Assembly (NCBI GenBank): GCA_020847855.1
Contig: JADLBH010000003.1
Location: forward strand, 1 to 64,000
From: Fimbriimonadaceae bacterium
Lineage (GTDB): Bacteria; Armatimonadota; Fimbriimonadia; Fimbriimonadales; Fimbriimonadaceae
Reading direction: 5' to 3'
Length of the DNA stretch: 64,000 bases
The translations under genes were made by a program, and so were the position numbers. Shown here piece after piece: positions 42,321 to 51,060 of this stretch; position 1 is the stretch's first letter; the number at the start of each line of letters is the position of its first letter. The notes beneath the pieces were generated by a model that had not been told where the DNA came from, ran no database searches, and saw only the letters and a list, made by a program, of their open reading frames with translations.

Positions 42321-42327
42321 GTCTGAG

Positions 42328-42333
42328 TAGACT
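42328..42333 (+). promoter_or_regulatory. Candidate -10 (TAGACT) of glnB, leaderless spacing
   Basis: TGAGTAGACT ends exactly 6 nt before GTG 42340. Confidence 0.55.
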
Positions 42334-42339
42334 CGCGGG

Positions 42340-42681
42340 GTGAAACGGATCGAGGCCTATATCCGGCCGAATCGGCTCGAAGACGTCCAGCCCGCCCTCG
42401 ACGACCTCGGAGTGCCTGGGATGACCTGTGAGCCCGTCCGCGGCTATGGCCGACAACACGGGCAAACCGACACGCTGCAGGGAAGCCACTATGCGCTGAA
42501 CCTGGTTCCCAAGACGAAGGTCTTCGTCGTGGTGAGCGACGAGATGGCGGAGGCCGTTGTCGCCGCGATCGTGAAGGCGGTGCAAACGGGCGAGCTGGGC
42601 GATGGGAAGATCTTCGTCAGTGAGGTCCATGACGCGGTTCGGATCCGCACGGGCGAGCGAGGCGGAGAGGCACTGTACTAG
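42340..42681 (+). CDS. glnB: PII nitrogen-regulatory protein with divergent T-loop
   Basis: A 113-residue PII signalling protein starting at GTG 42340. MKRIEAYIRPNRLEDVQPAL, the T-loop GYGRQHGQTDTLQGSHYALN, the B-loop TGELGDGKIF and the C-loop VRIRTGE are all in place, so binding of ATP/ADP and 2-oxoglutarate is expected. The T-loop keeps the Tyr at the classical uridylylation site (GSHY in place of GAEY) but changes the surrounding Arg and Glu. No amt, glnA or glnD lies nearby; the next gene encodes a protein of unknown function 1 bp downstream. Confidence 0.93.
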   Translation: MKRIEAYIRPNRLEDVQPALDDLGVPGMTCEPVRGYGRQHGQTDTLQGSHYALNLVPKTKVFVVVSDEMAEAVVAAIVKAVQTGELGDGKIFVSEVHDAVRIRTGERGGEALY

Positions 42682-42682
42682 C

Positions 42683-43156
42683 TTGCCACGCTGGAAGAAC
42701 TTCTCGATATGGCGCGGCCGCTTCCCGCACTGGCGCGCCGACGCCGTTCTCTACTATGTCGCCGTGAAGCACAAGCGAGCCTTGGAGGACGCCGAGAAGC
42801 GGTACCTCTTTCAAGAGTTCCTGCGTCCCAACGACCGAAAGTGGACGGTGCGAGCCCTCGCTGTCACCGATTCCAAGACCGAGGCCCTGGTGAGCGTCCA
42901 TCACGCACCGCACGGTGCCCCGTTCGAGTTGGCGGACATCGTTCGCCGCGCGGTGAGACGGGCAAGCAAGGCAATCATGGCCGGGAGCGGGGAGCGGTGG
43001 GCACCCCTCTATGAGGAGCCCTTCGACCGGATTATGAGGGACGACGAGGAAACTAGCAGGTTTTTAGAAGAAATGGTAGAGCACGTCTCGCTTGCAGGCT
43101 TGGAACCTGGTAGCGATTACGAGTTCTTCATGGTTCTTACCGAAGAACCTGAATGA
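42683..43156 (+). CDS. Protein of unknown function, coupled to glnB
   Basis: A 157-residue protein whose most likely start is TTG 42683, one base after the glnB stop. The N-terminus is basic and aromatic (LPRWKNFSIWRGRFPHWRAD); the rest is mixed alpha/beta and acidic at the end (SRFLEEMVEHVSLAGLEPGS). No domain is recognised. Adjacency without a gap suggests co-translation with PII and possibly a role in the same signalling. The longer frame back to 42602 would overlap glnB and is rejected. Confidence 0.6.
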   Translation: MPRWKNFSIWRGRFPHWRADAVLYYVAVKHKRALEDAEKRYLFQEFLRPNDRKWTVRALAVTDSKTEALVSVHHAPHGAPFELADIVRRAVRRASKAIMAGSGERWAPLYEEPFDRIMRDDEETSRFLEEMVEHVSLAGLEPGSDYEFFMVLTEEPE

Positions 43157-43241
43157 ATTACCAGGGAAGGCACGTCCCGTCGAGTGGAACATAAGTTCCG
43201 GATCGTCCGCCTGCAACGGCGCAGGTAGACGGAGGCCAACC

Positions 43242-44783
43242 ATGACAACCAAACTGGTCGAAGCCCTTCAAGGGGCGGGTGACGCGGTGTCCAGGGAGTC
43301 GGGCCAGGTGAGTCGTCGGAGACTCGCCACGCTCGGAGCTACTGCCCTCGGCTCGGTCGCGGCCCGCGCTTTTTCCTCAGACCCTCTGCCCTCGCCTGCA
43401 CCGCCACCTGGAGACTACGCGCCCGGCGTGGTCCAGAACTGGACGAACTCGGGGGTTCGCCTTGCCCGACGCATCTCCTTCGGGGTGGATGCCACGTTCA
43501 ACAAGAAGGCTCGGATCCGTGGGTTCACGAGAATCCTGGAAGAGCAGCTCAACTACACCGCCATCCAGGACTCGATCTGCGAGAACGTGGTGAACCGCAA
43601 CTGGCCTCGCGTCAACATGACGATGCGCCAGCTGCGGGACGCAGGCGACGACTGGGTCACCCAACAACACCTCGAGGAAGCGACGATCTACCGCGCGGTC
43701 TTCTCGCAGCGGTTCCTCTATCAACGGATGTGCGAGTTCTGGGCCGACCATTTCAACACCTGGTCCGACAAGGTGGGGGGGCCGCTCCAATTGCACTGGT
43801 ACCGCGACTGCATTCAGCGTCACGCAATGGGGAACTTCTACTCCCTCTTGCGCTCGGTCGCGTTCAGCCCGGCGATGCTGGAGTATCTGGACAACGCGGA
43901 CAACGACTGCAACAATCCCAACGTGAACTTTGCACGCGAGCTCCTCGAGCTGCACAGTGTGAGCGTGAAGAGCGGCTACACCCCCGACGACATCCTGAGC
44001 GTCGCCTTGTGCTTCTCGGGGTGGGGCTGGGAGTGGGATCGGGACAAGGGGACCTGGGGCACCTTCAAGTACAACCCGGACTATCACGTCGTGGGTGCGA
44101 AGGTCGTTTTGGGGAACATCATCCCGAACGGACAACGCGAGCAGGGGGAAGCGGTGCTCGACATCGTCTTCCACCATCCGTCGTGCGCTACCTTCATCTG
44201 TACGAAGCTCTGTCACTACTTCTTGGGGGATGGCGCGACCACGACTCAGATCAACGCGGCAGCGGCCGAGTTCCGCCGGACTAACGGCGACATCCGGTCC
44301 GTGCTGCGCAAGATCCTGACCGTCGCCAACATCATGGGCTCCCAACCCAAGTTCAAGCGACCGTTCCACCTCGTAGTGAACGCTTGCAAGAGCCTTAAGG
44401 TGACGATCAACGACATGTGGAATCTGAAGTACCACCAGATCGGAGGCTGCGGACACTACCCCTTCTACTGGGAGACTCCCGACGGCTATCCCGACCGGTT
44501 CAGCTTCTGGGGCCCGTCCATGGGGCCGAGGCTGAGCTTCGCGTTCGAGATCGCGAACAACCGCGTCTGGGGCGTAGAGGGAGACCTGCCGACGATGATC
44601 GGTGCCGACCGTGACCCCGACCGGGTCGTGCAGATCCTGAACGACGCCTTCTTTGGCGGCGAGATGGCGAACGCCGACCGAGACGCGCTCGAGGCCTATC
44701 TACGGGGCGGCCTCCTCGACGATGAGAGGCTCCGAGGTGCCGCTGCCCTGTGCATCGGCTCGCCGAGCTTCCAATGGTATTGA
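43242..44783 (+). CDS. DUF1800-family protein
   Basis: A 513-residue protein. The N-terminus has a possible Tat-like signal (SRRRLATLGATALGSVAARA) and then the DUF1800 domain: FLYQRMCEFWADHFNTWSDK, YSLLRSVAFSPAMLEYLDNA, NVNFARELLELHSVSVKSGY, VALCFSGWGWEWD and CGHYPFYWETPDGYPDRFSF. Genes of this family are nearly always followed by a DUF1501 gene, as here with a 7-bp gap; the products are exported and may act together, perhaps on a surface polymer, but no activity is established. GGAGGCCAACC precedes the ATG. Confidence 0.92.
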   Translation: MTTKLVEALQGAGDAVSRESGQVSRRRLATLGATALGSVAARAFSSDPLPSPAPPPGDYAPGVVQNWTNSGVRLARRISFGVDATFNKKARIRGFTRILEEQLNYTAIQDSICENVVNRNWPRVNMTMRQLRDAGDDWVTQQHLEEATIYRAVFSQRFLYQRMCEFWADHFNTWSDKVGGPLQLHWYRDCIQRHAMGNFYSLLRSVAFSPAMLEYLDNADNDCNNPNVNFARELLELHSVSVKSGYTPDDILSVALCFSGWGWEWDRDKGTWGTFKYNPDYHVVGAKVVLGNIIPNGQREQGEAVLDIVFHHPSCATFICTKLCHYFLGDGATTTQINAAAAEFRRTNGDIRSVLRKILTVANIMGSQPKFKRPFHLVVNACKSLKVTINDMWNLKYHQIGGCGHYPFYWETPDGYPDRFSFWGPSMGPRLSFAFEIANNRVWGVEGDLPTMIGADRDPDRVVQILNDAFFGGEMANADRDALEAYLRGGLLDDERLRGAAALCIGSPSFQWY

Positions 44784-44790
44784 GGCAACA

Positions 44791-46080
44791 ATGAGCTACG
44801 ACAACAACGCTTGCAAAGAGTACAACCAGCTAAGTCGCCGCCAGGTCGTGGGGGGGATGTCGTTCGCGGCGGTCACCGCCTCGCTCGGCGTCTCCTGGCT
44901 CCCACGCATGGCCTTCGCCCAGAGCGCCTCACAGCGCGACGTGATCATCTCCGTCTACCTGCGGGGCGGGATGGACGGAATGTCCTCGGTCGTCCCCTTT
45001 GGTGACGAGGAGTACTACAACATACGCTCCGCCACGGCCGTGCCGAGGCCGGACAGCAACCAAAGCCGTAAGGCGATCAACCTGGACGGATTCTTTGGCC
45101 TGCACCCTGGCCTTGCCGCCCTGATGCCGGCGTACACTGCCGGTGACCTCGCCCTCGTCCACGCGGTCGGTGCCCAGAACTGGTCAAGGAGCCACTTCGA
45201 CGCCCAACGCTGGATGGAGGTCGGGAAGCGCGAGGACCCGAACCTGACCACCGGCTGGCTCGGCCGTCACTTGATGACGAGCGAGCAGAGAACTGTGAAC
45301 GCCCCCCTCCGGGCGATGAGCCTCACCAACGGCATGGTGCGGACCCTGGGCGGAGCGCCCAAGTCGCTACCGGTGAACGATCCGGACGACTTTGGCTTCG
45401 CTGGCGGGTTCGACAACGAGGACGAGCTCTCGCTCTGGATCGGAAGGCAGTACAACCGGATGAACGATGGTACGACCCCCGCTGTGCGGGACACTCGGAA
45501 CATCATCGCCCGACTCAATGCGATCAACTTCAGCGGCTATAACGGGGCAGGGGGGGCGACCTACCCGAACTCGAACTTTGGCTATGCGCTGAAGTCCACG
45601 GCCGCCATGATGACCGCAAACCTCGGGCTCGAGGCCGTCCACATTGACAAGGACGGTTGGGACACCCACTCGGACCAAGGGGTTCTGGGGGGCGACTTCA
45701 ACTCGCTCATCACGGACCTGGGCGACTCGATGGGCGCCTTCTACCGCGACCTCAAGGCGCGCGGGAACATGCGCTGGACCATGGTCGTCATCAGCGAGTT
45801 TGGCCGGACGGCGATCGAGAACGGTGCCCGCGGCACCGACCATGGCACGGGCAACAGCATGTTCGTGCTGGGCGGCGGGGTGCGCGGTGGCCGCGTGATC
45901 TCGCAGTGGCCCGGCCTCGCCAGAGAGAACCTCTACCAGGAGATTGACCTGGCCTCCACGATTGACTTTCGCGACGTCCTCGCCGAGGTCGTGCGGAAGA
46001 GGCTCCTGAACCGGAACCTGAGCACCATCTTCCCCGGCTACTCGCCGCGGTTCCGTGGCGTCGTGGACATGGTGGCCTAA
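44791..46080 (+). CDS. DUF1501-family Tat-exported protein
   Basis: A 429-residue sulfatase-like-fold protein with a Tat signal (LSRRQVVGGMSFAAVTASLG, ending AFAQ). Family motifs are VIISVYLRGGMDGMSSVVPF, LHPGLAALMPAYTAGDLALV, WSRSHFDAQRWMEVG, DGWDTHSDQG, VVISEFGRTAIENGARGTDH and GNSMFVLGGGVRGG, containing the Asp/His residues arranged as in alkaline-phosphatase-superfamily metal sites. It ends at the hairpin 46092-46123 and forms a two-gene unit with the DUF1800 gene. Confidence 0.93.
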   Translation: MSYDNNACKEYNQLSRRQVVGGMSFAAVTASLGVSWLPRMAFAQSASQRDVIISVYLRGGMDGMSSVVPFGDEEYYNIRSATAVPRPDSNQSRKAINLDGFFGLHPGLAALMPAYTAGDLALVHAVGAQNWSRSHFDAQRWMEVGKREDPNLTTGWLGRHLMTSEQRTVNAPLRAMSLTNGMVRTLGGAPKSLPVNDPDDFGFAGGFDNEDELSLWIGRQYNRMNDGTTPAVRDTRNIIARLNAINFSGYNGAGGATYPNSNFGYALKSTAAMMTANLGLEAVHIDKDGWDTHSDQGVLGGDFNSLITDLGDSMGAFYRDLKARGNMRWTMVVISEFGRTAIENGARGTDHGTGNSMFVLGGGVRGGRVISQWPGLARENLYQEIDLASTIDFRDVLAEVVRKRLLNRNLSTIFPGYSPRFRGVVDMVA

Positions 46081-46091
46081 GGCCTGTGCAA

Positions 46092-46123
46092 CGCCCCCGG
46101 CCGGCTCGCCAAGGCCGGGGGCG
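46092..46123 (+). terminator. Strong hairpin after the DUF1800/DUF1501 unit
   Basis: A perfect 11-bp stem CGCCCCCGGCC/GGCCGGGGGCG with a 10-nt loop starts 11 bp after the DUF1501 stop. There is no T-tract after it. Confidence 0.6.
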
Positions 46124-46209
46124 GCGACCTTCCAAACTAGGATCGAGCACCCTCCAAGGGATTTCTCGAAATGTGGAAAACTTTGCGAACTCCTCGGTTG
46201 GAATGTGGC

Positions 46210-46225
46210 GTACAAGCGTTTGTAC
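46210..46225 (+). promoter_or_regulatory. Inverted repeat (operator-like) upstream of the RHS gene
   Basis: GTACAA-GCGT-TTGTAC is a perfect 6-bp inverted repeat ending 10 bp before the RHS start codon. No TANNNT element is seen in the usual place, so it may be a regulator site or a transcript hairpin. Confidence 0.4.
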
Positions 46226-46235
46226 GAGGTCGAAT

Positions 46236-49200
46236 ATGGGCGCTCACGTTCAACTCCGAAGTCTAATCCTGACGGCCGGCGCGTTCGCGCTTGCGGCCCA
46301 GTCCAGCGCTACGGGATTCACCGCCCTTGCCGGCATCCTTGCGGCGGAGGCCCAGAGGCGGGAGCTGCAGCTCGCATCGCCCTATGGCGAAAAGCCCGGC
46401 CCGGTCAAGACCGACACATCGGGCCGCCGTGACGAGTCCCGCTCCAAGTGGCTCGGGCCCCGAGGTGAAAAGGCGCTCCTCGAGGCGCGCATGGCGAGGA
46501 TGCGCGATCGAGCCCCTCTCCAGGCGAACACGGGCGCCTACTTGCTGCCGATGCCGCTTGGCGGCGGCGGCGGCGGCGGGGGCACGGGCTGGGAAGGCGC
46601 GTACGGTGGGTTCATTGTCGGCGGCCCCGGAGGGGGCCAGGGCGGGGGGCCGGGCTATGGCGGCGGTACCGGTGGCTTCAACAACACCGCCACCGGCAAC
46701 AAGCAGACCGTCGTGCCGATCACCGGCTGGGGGGCGCGGGGCGGGCTGGGCGTGGGGCTGAGCCTGGTGCACAACTCGCTCGACAACGACGACTTTGCCT
46801 CGCTCGGCAAGGGCTGGACGCACAGCTACGACGTCTGGATGTCGCACGACCCGAGCATCCCGGACGGGCCGGGGGCGGCCGCGGTCCACTTCGCCGACGG
46901 GCTTTACGTGTCTTACTCAAAGTCGGCAGGGGTGTTCTCGCCTCCGGCGGGGTTCTTCGAGAAGCTCGTCCAGGACGGCTCGGACGATTTCACCTTGACC
47001 CTAGGCGACCAGACCCGGTTCCTGTTCAAGCGCCTGGGGGGCTCTGGGACGACGCTCCTCTACCTGGACAAAGTGAAGGACCGGGCGGGGAACACGGTCA
47101 CCGTGAACCGGCAAGCGGCGACCCCCTACGACGTCACCAGCGTGGTGGACCCGTCGGGCCGCACCCTCACGTTCAGTTACGCCAGCGGTCGGCTGACCGG
47201 CGTGACGGGCCCCGGTGGCCGGGCTTGGACGTTCACGCAGACCGACAACCGGCTCACCAAGGTGACCTGGCCGATCCCGGTCGGCTCGCAGTACACGACC
47301 GAGTTCACGTACACTACAACGCTCGACAACGTCGCGAGCGTGAAGGACAGGCGGGGCTACGTCTGGACCTACGAGTACGACGCCGCGAGCCCGGAGAAGA
47401 TCTGGAAGGAGACTAGCCCGGAGACGCAGAACGGCGGCGAGACCGTGCGATGCGACTACAGCACCTCCTATACGGACGTGGTGTTCGAGAACACGGGGAC
47501 GCCCGCGCTCAAACTGCGGCACAACTACGACGCGAACGGCATGCTTTTGAGCGAGGTGGACGAGGGGGGCTACAGCGTCTCGTACCACTACAACGCCTCG
47601 AACCTGGTGGACCGCTTCACCGACGAGCGGGGGTACGTCTGGGAGGCCACCTACGACGGGAACGGGAACGCCGAGACGCTGAAGAACCCGCTGGGCAAGG
47701 TCTGGAGCTGGGACTACAACGCTACGAACGACCTCTTATGGTCTAAGACGCCGCGGCAGGCGGCTGGGAGCGTCCAGACTACGTACGACTACTGGGGCGC
47801 GGGGCAGGGCTCGGGCAAGCCGGAGGGGTTCCTTCGCAAGGTGACGGACGCGACGGGGAAGGAGCTGGTGAAGGAGGTGCTCTACGACGGCTACTCCCAA
47901 GTGTGGAAGGTGAAGGACGGGCTCGACCGCACGAGCGAGTACACGTTCGACGGCGACGGGGACCTGACCCTGGCCAAGCGGCCCGACGGGACGCAGACGA
48001 CGGCGGTGTACGACGACTACGGCAACCCGACCAGCGTCACCGGGCCGGACTCGCAGACGACGGTGCTCGAGTACGACGGGATGGGGCGGTTTGTCAAGGC
48101 GACCGCGCCCGGCCCGGCCGCGACCGAGGTGGGCCTGGACGGCGAGGGGGGGGTCTCTTGGGCCAAGGACGCGCTGGGCAAGCAGTGGGACCTCTACTAC
48201 GACAAGGCGGGGCGGCTCGTGGAGCGGCGGAGCCCTCGCATTGACCCTGTGACCCTGTCGCGCTACAAGGAGACGTACTCTTACGACGTAAGGGGGCTCC
48301 TGACCAAGGTGACGGACGGGAACGGGCACTCCCGCGAGTACGTCCGCGCGCCTCGGGGCGAGCTCTGGAAGGTGTTGCACGAGGACCAGCGGCACGCGGA
48401 CCCGGCCAAGCACGCTTACGAGGTATGGCAGCGGTACGCGACGGGACAGGTCTACCGGCACCGGGTGCCGCTCTCGCGCGACGGCTCGGGCGACGTGGTC
48501 TACACGTTTATCGCCTACACGATAGACCAGGCGGGGCGGACCACGGCGGTGGACAATCCTTCGCCGGAGGTGGACTCGACGCTTAGCTACGACGACGACG
48601 GGCGGCTTTCTTCGGCCGTGGGCCCGGACGGGACTTCGTCTTGGACGCGGGACCTGGCGGGGCGCACGACGCAGCTCGCGCAGCCGGGCGGGACGCTGAC
48701 CTACGCCTACGACGCGGCGGGGCGGCTGGACACGCTCGCCCAGGCGGGGCGGGGGACGTTCGACTGGGCGTACGACTCGTACGGGCGGGTCGCCTCGCTC
48801 ACCGACCCGGAGGGGAAGGTCACGTCTTTGGAGTACGACACGGCGGGCCGTCCCTGGCGGCGGACGCTGGGCAACGGGCTCAAGGAGGAGCGCTCTTGGG
48901 ACACTCGCGGGCGGCTCTCGAGCTTCGCGCTGAAGAGCGCAGGGGGGGCGACCCTGCGGAGCGAGTCGTGGGGCTACTCGTCGCGGAGCGACGTGCTCTC
49001 GCACACCGTGGACGGCGGGGCCACGGCCTATACCTACGACGACGAAGGGCAGCTGCTTAGCGAGTCGCGGACGGGCTACGCCACGTCCTACACTTACGAT
49101 GGGAACGGGAACCGGAAGGCGCGGGTGGTGAACGGGGCTACCGAGACGTACAGCTACGACGTAGGCGACAAGCTGACGGGGATTACATACTCCGGCGGCG

Positions 49201-50294
49201 GCTCGCGCTCGTTCACCTACGACCTCTCGGGCCGGATGCTCACCGACACCCTGAACACCCGATCGTTCACCTGGACCGCGGACTCCCGCCTCGCGAGCCT
49301 GAACGCGACCACGGGCAACGAGAGCTACACCTACTCAGCGTTCGGCACCCGCGCGAAGGTGGGGACGCGGACGTTCCTACGGGCAGGCGCCGGCGTGACG
49401 GCGAGCGTACTGGACGACGGGTACGCCGACTATACGCCTGGCGTCTCTGAGGTAAGGAGCTCTGTGACGACCTTCTCGCACTGTGGACTGAAGAACACGG
49501 GCGCCCAGACCGACGGCGGCACAACGCCCTCCGTGCAAGCGACCCGGATCTACGATGCCTTCGGCGCGACGCAGTCTTCGAGCGGCACCTGGCAAGGCCC
49601 GTCCGGCTACGCAGGCGCGTTCGGCTACCAGACCGAGGGCTCCGGCCTCCACCTCCTCGGCCACCGCTACTACGACGCAAGCCTCGGCCGCTTCCTCACC
49701 CGCGACCCGATCGGCGACGGCAGTAACTGGTACGCCTATTGCGAGAACGATCCTATGGGCTCGGCAGATCCAGACGGTCTTCTACACGTCGTGATCAACA
49801 TTGGATCCGACGGAACGGGCCGGATGAAAGTGTACGCCGACAACGGTGACGTGATGCCAGTTCCTGGAACCGACGGAGTCCTGTACAGAGAAGCGGACGA
49901 AGGCAATAAGCTGTTCGAGACCGACGCGAGCAACAATACTCGAAACCCCGGTGGAGACCGCAGAAAGCTCGGAACAAACGCACCGTTCCCGGTTGAACGT
50001 GACTTGGAGATTGACGGCGTGTATGATCGAACACGGCCTTCCAAGACGCGGAGCGGCTGGCGTAGTCCCGTGCCGGGTTTAGGCAAGCATTGCCTAATGC
50101 TCATGGACGGCTCCGACGCCTTTCGCCGAGGAACGTGGGTCCATGGAGGAAGAGGTGACAACTGGCGTGCCCCTACCGAGGGGTGCATCAGGATTCGCGA
50201 GGACGATGCAGGATGGTTTCACTTTGTCTTCGATTTGAACAAGAACAACGGGAACAGGCACCGACTTAGCGTCTTTGACGCTCGCGTGAACTAA
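46236..50294 (+). CDS. Secreted RHS-repeat protein with C-terminal L,D-transpeptidase-like domain
   Basis: A 1352-residue polymorphic-toxin-type protein. A signal peptide (RSLILTAGAFALAAQSSATG) is followed by a Gly-rich stretch (about 105-145), an N-terminal module beginning TVVPITGWGARGGLGVGLSL, and YD/RHS repeats from about 230 to 1150 (for example GLDRTSEYTFDGDGDLTLAK). The core closes with RYYDASLGRFLTRDPIG and ADPDGL (Asp1178). The 171-residue C-terminal tip carries WVHGGRGDNWRAPTEGCIRI, with His1303 and Cys1317 as in YkuD/Tlde1-like L,D-transpeptidases. The tip is less G+C-rich than the core, as expected of an exchangeable toxin. The next gene overlaps the stop and is the candidate immunity gene. 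Confidence 0.85.
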   Translation: MGAHVQLRSLILTAGAFALAAQSSATGFTALAGILAAEAQRRELQLASPYGEKPGPVKTDTSGRRDESRSKWLGPRGEKALLEARMARMRDRAPLQANTGAYLLPMPLGGGGGGGGTGWEGAYGGFIVGGPGGGQGGGPGYGGGTGGFNNTATGNKQTVVPITGWGARGGLGVGLSLVHNSLDNDDFASLGKGWTHSYDVWMSHDPSIPDGPGAAAVHFADGLYVSYSKSAGVFSPPAGFFEKLVQDGSDDFTLTLGDQTRFLFKRLGGSGTTLLYLDKVKDRAGNTVTVNRQAATPYDVTSVVDPSGRTLTFSYASGRLTGVTGPGGRAWTFTQTDNRLTKVTWPIPVGSQYTTEFTYTTTLDNVASVKDRRGYVWTYEYDAASPEKIWKETSPETQNGGETVRCDYSTSYTDVVFENTGTPALKLRHNYDANGMLLSEVDEGGYSVSYHYNASNLVDRFTDERGYVWEATYDGNGNAETLKNPLGKVWSWDYNATNDLLWSKTPRQAAGSVQTTYDYWGAGQGSGKPEGFLRKVTDATGKELVKEVLYDGYSQVWKVKDGLDRTSEYTFDGDGDLTLAKRPDGTQTTAVYDDYGNPTSVTGPDSQTTVLEYDGMGRFVKATAPGPAATEVGLDGEGGVSWAKDALGKQWDLYYDKAGRLVERRSPRIDPVTLSRYKETYSYDVRGLLTKVTDGNGHSREYVRAPRGELWKVLHEDQRHADPAKHAYEVWQRYATGQVYRHRVPLSRDGSGDVVYTFIAYTIDQAGRTTAVDNPSPEVDSTLSYDDDGRLSSAVGPDGTSSWTRDLAGRTTQLAQPGGTLTYAYDAAGRLDTLAQAGRGTFDWAYDSYGRVASLTDPEGKVTSLEYDTAGRPWRRTLGNGLKEERSWDTRGRLSSFALKSAGGATLRSESWGYSSRSDVLSHTVDGGATAYTYDDEGQLLSESRTGYATSYTYDGNGNRKARVVNGATETYSYDVGDKLTGITYSGGGSRSFTYDLSGRMLTDTLNTRSFTWTADSRLASLNATTGNESYTYSAFGTRAKVGTRTFLRAGAGVTASVLDDGYADYTPGVSEVRSSVTTFSHCGLKNTGAQTDGGTTPSVQATRIYDAFGATQSSSGTWQGPSGYAGAFGYQTEGSGLHLLGHRYYDASLGRFLTRDPIGDGSNWYAYCENDPMGSADPDGLLHVVINIGSDGTGRMKVYADNGDVMPVPGTDGVLYREADEGNKLFETDASNNTRNPGGDRRKLGTNAPFPVERDLEIDGVYDRTRPSKTRSGWRSPVPGLGKHCLMLMDGSDAFRRGTWVHGGRGDNWRAPTEGCIRIREDDAGWFHFVFDLNKNNGNRHRLSVFDARVN

Positions 50295-51052
50295 TGGCGC
50301 TCCGCAAAGACTGGCTCGTGTTCCTGATCGTCGCGTGTGGATGCTCTGGGCCGACGAGTCGAGGTTCAGCATCGCTCGGTGCTCGCGAGAAGCTCCGTGC
50401 CATGCTGGCTCAAGAGCCAGGCGAAGGCGGTGGAGAGCATGTTCTGTGGGGCTGGAGCCCTGCAGGCGTCCAGGAGCTGTCGGGCCACCTGGACGAGATT
50501 CGTGAGCTTGCTGGGGATCCGACGATCCCTGCGCGGGAACAAGCAATTGCGTGCGCCTTCTTCGTCGAGTTTTCGCCGCCGACGGCACGAAAAGTCAAGA
50601 GTGATCTGTGGTACAGCGAAGCCATGCGTCTTGGTCCGTGGTGGGACGTCCTTTCAGCCCGAAGAGATGGCAAGGGACTGGCGGCTTGCCAGGTTGCGTA
50701 CGCGACGCTCTTCAAGGTTGCGAAGGAGCATGAGGAGCCAGCGCTGGTCAGAGAATTTGTCACATTACGGACGGATGGAGCTGAAGGCGAGGGCCACGTG
50801 TACGACGTTGTTCAGGTCATGGAGCGCAACCCACGAGCCTTTGCCCTGAGCTTGATCCCAGACTACGAAGCGGGCAACAGGGACGGAGTCTGCATATCAA
50901 TGGGGAAGCTCAGCAATTTGAAGTTTTTCGCGGAAGACGATCCAGAATTGAGGAGCCGAATCAAAGACCTGGCTTCCAGAGTGAAAGACTGGGAGCCTTC
51001 AATAGAGAAAGCTATTATGACGAAGGAAATCTCTTGGCTTCTAGGGAACTAA
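50294..51052 (+). CDS. Candidate immunity lipoprotein for the RHS toxin
   Basis: A 252-residue protein whose ATG shares a base with the RHS stop (TAATG). The N-terminus is a lipoprotein-type signal (LVFLIVACGC; Cys about 15 or 17). The rest is helical and polar, with no recognised domain: LSGHLDEIRELAGDPTIPAR, AFFVEFSPPTARKVKSDLWY, ACQVAYATLFKVAKEHEEPA. Immunity proteins are normally encoded directly after the toxin tip, and against a peptidoglycan-acting toxin they must reach the periplasm, which a lipoprotein does. Composition is like the toxin tip, less G+C-rich than the RHS core. The immunity role is inferred from position and location signal only. Confidence 0.6.
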   Translation: MALRKDWLVFLIVACGCSGPTSRGSASLGAREKLRAMLAQEPGEGGGEHVLWGWSPAGVQELSGHLDEIRELAGDPTIPAREQAIACAFFVEFSPPTARKVKSDLWYSEAMRLGPWWDVLSARRDGKGLAACQVAYATLFKVAKEHEEPALVREFVTLRTDGAEGEGHVYDVVQVMERNPRAFALSLIPDYEAGNRDGVCISMGKLSNLKFFAEDDPELRSRIKDLASRVKDWEPSIEKAIMTKEISWLLGN

Positions 51053-51060
51053 GCGCAAAG

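Noticed and set aside
43157-43241. Gene or RNA in the gap before the DUF1800 gene
   Set aside because: Only 85 bp with no hairpin of note beyond the GGAGG ribosome binding site.
46560-46582. GGC-repeat tract in the RHS gene as a phase-variable microsatellite
   Set aside because: The repeats are in-frame glycine codons, so length changes would not shift the frame, and the tract is interrupted.
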